Shown one piece after another: positions 62,761 through 64,000 of a stretch of DNA of 64,000 nt (positions are counted from its first letter, which is position 1; each line of letters opens with the position of its first letter). The DNA lies in contig NZ_RQHV01000002.1 in NCBI RefSeq assembly GCF_004771005.1, positions 124,001 to 188,000 of the forward strand. Direction: 5' to 3'. A program made the translations under genes and the position numbers. The notes beneath the pieces were generated by a model. That model was not told the DNA's origin. It worked only from the letters and a program-made list of their open reading frames with translations, and did not search any database. Source of the DNA: Leptospira ilyithenensis. Its GTDB lineage: Bacteria > Spirochaetota > Leptospiria > Leptospirales > Leptospiraceae.

Positions 62761-64000
62761 TGAAATTTGAATATACCAACCCGGCGGGCAACAGACTCGT
62801 ACAACTCATTCAGGAAAGAATCCTCATTTTAGATGGGGCAATGGGTACTATGATCCAAAGGCATTCTTTGCAAGAAGATGACTTTCGGGGAGAAAGATTC
62901 AAAGACTGGACTTTATCCGTCAAAGGCAATAATGATATGCTTGCAATGACCCGCCCTGATATTATCGAAGCAGTTCACTTGGAGTATTTGGAGGCCGGAT
63001 CAAATATCATTGAAACGAATACGTTTAGCTCCAATTCCGTCTCTCAGGCGGATTACAAGATGGAATCCGTTGTACGCGATCTCAATTTAGCAGCTGTTCT
63101 GTGTGCGAAAAATGCGGTTAAAAAATACACGGAAAAAACCGGCAAAACAGATATATTCATTGCAGGTTCCATCGGACCGACCGTAAAAACGGCTTCACTT
63201 TCTCCCGATGTAAATAATCCTGCGTTTCGCGCGATCACATTTGATCAGTTAGTTGATAGCTTTTATGAACAGATTACAGCTCTTATTGACGGGGGAGTGG
63301 ATCTTTTGTTACCCGAAACGAATATCGATACTTTGAACCTGAAGGCATGTATTTTTGCCATTGAAAAGATATTTGAAGAAAGAAATATCCGAATCCCTGT
63401 GATTTTGTCTGTTACCATTACCGATGCGTCCGGTAGAACCCTTTCCGGTCAAACGGGTGAAGCATTTTATATTTCCGTAAAACATGCAAGACCGTTAGCT
63501 GTTGGCATCAATTGTGCGTTAGGTGCAGGGGAGATGCGTCCGTATATAGCCGAGCTTGCAAAAGTTGCGGATTGTTATGTTTCTTGTTATCCGAATGCGG
63601 GACTTCCGAATGCATTCGGAGGATACGATCAGACCCCTGCCGAGTTCGGTTCCTGGATGGAAGATTTCGCCAAAGCGGGATTTTTAAATATAGTAGGCGG
63701 ATGTTGCGGAACAACGCCGGATCATATTCAGGCTGCGGCTGCGGCGGTTTCTTCTTTCCCGCCGAGAGAACTCATTGTACAGCCGAAACTCAGTGCGTTC
63801 TCGGGTCTTGAGCCTTTGAAGCTTACCAAAGAGCAAGGTTTTATCAATATCGGGGAAAGAACGAATGTAACAGGTTCTCCCAAATTTAAAAAACTGATCT
63901 TGGACGGAAAATTCGAAGAAGCTGTGCAAGTTGCCTTACAACAGGTGCAAGCCGGTGCCAATATAGTGGATATCAACTTTGATGAAGCGCTCCTGGACGG
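62761..64000 (+). CDS. metH: Cobalamin-dependent methionine synthase, N-terminal part
   Basis: The frame begins at the ATG at 62761 and runs off the right edge; 413 residues are visible. It contains the homocysteine-binding domain with [26 protein letters not shown] and zinc ligands Cys in GINCALG and the Cys pair in [11 protein letters not shown]. The folate-binding domain then starts at [16 protein letters not shown] and [17 protein letters not shown]. The remaining cobalamin and activation domains are outside the window. MetH makes methionine from homocysteine and so completes the cycle with ahcY. A TATAAT at 62742-62747 could be its own -10; I see no cobalamin riboswitch in the 63 bases upstream. 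Confidence 0.95.

Overview
The window looks like chromosomal DNA of a Leptospira species, and the moderate GC and gene content would fit a saprophytic or environmental clade. The evidence is spirochaete-style lipoprotein signals (Phe/Leu-rich hydrophobic stretches ending in SC, TNC, VAC or AMC), a DUF1564-like protein, a small lipoprotein of a cysteine-containing type I associate with Leptospira, NHL/LamG surface lipoproteins, and frequent TTG/GTG starts with short or overlapping spacers. The species cannot be fixed from sequence alone.

Layout. 1-4676 (minus): a five-gene surface-polysaccharide or lipid-glycosylation operon (GT87-like, GT4, small membrane protein, GT-C-like, MBOAT acyltransferase cut by the window edge). 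4738-10092 (plus): queA, an outer-membrane-type protein with an overlapping FlgO-like lipoprotein, and aconitase with a clear terminator. 10186-20000: two large surface lipoproteins sharing an N-terminal signature, two polytopic membrane proteins whose tails overlap, and a methyltransferase. 20001-20645 is a gene-free, hairpin-rich tract. 20646-23141: metallophosphoesterase, pnuC, a decayed HepT-like gene, cutA. 23170-26210: an exported papain-like protease with fibronectin domains, translationally coupled to a small exported protein. 26307-27949: a response regulator followed by an ElaB/YqjD-YqjE-like membrane cassette. 28014-29862: DUF4279 protein, STAS-like protein, epmA. 29863-30330 holds a decayed OsmC gene and a GC-rich palindromic repeat. 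30331-33510: exported proteins, an SGNH hydrolase and a small lipoprotein.

33507-37347: an MDR oxidoreductase divergent from an SDR / DUF1295 / cyclopropane-synthase-like lipid cassette. 37326-42392: DEAD-box helicase, lipoprotein MsrA-MsrB fusion, a nucleotidyltransferase-like protein, a DUF1564-like protein and a lipoprotein. 42376-48006: epmB divergent from an efp-mtnB-SDR-SDR-unknown operon. With epmA at 28.9 kb, the window holds the two enzymes and the target of EF-P beta-lysylation. 48013-54081: corA with an M61 peptidase, a VOC protein, small exported proteins, a DMT transporter and a putative surface protein. 54173-59377: two tandem paralogous chemotaxis receptors.

59435-64000: an SRPBCC protein behind a promoter that appears to give a leaderless mRNA, then a methyl-cycle block: an ArsR-methyltransferase fusion regulator with a nested palindromic operator at its own start codon, ahcY, a two-cluster ferredoxin and metH (cut by the window edge). 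The order suggests SAH/SAM-responsive control of homocysteine recycling. No rRNA, tRNA, CRISPR array or intact transposase was recognised.
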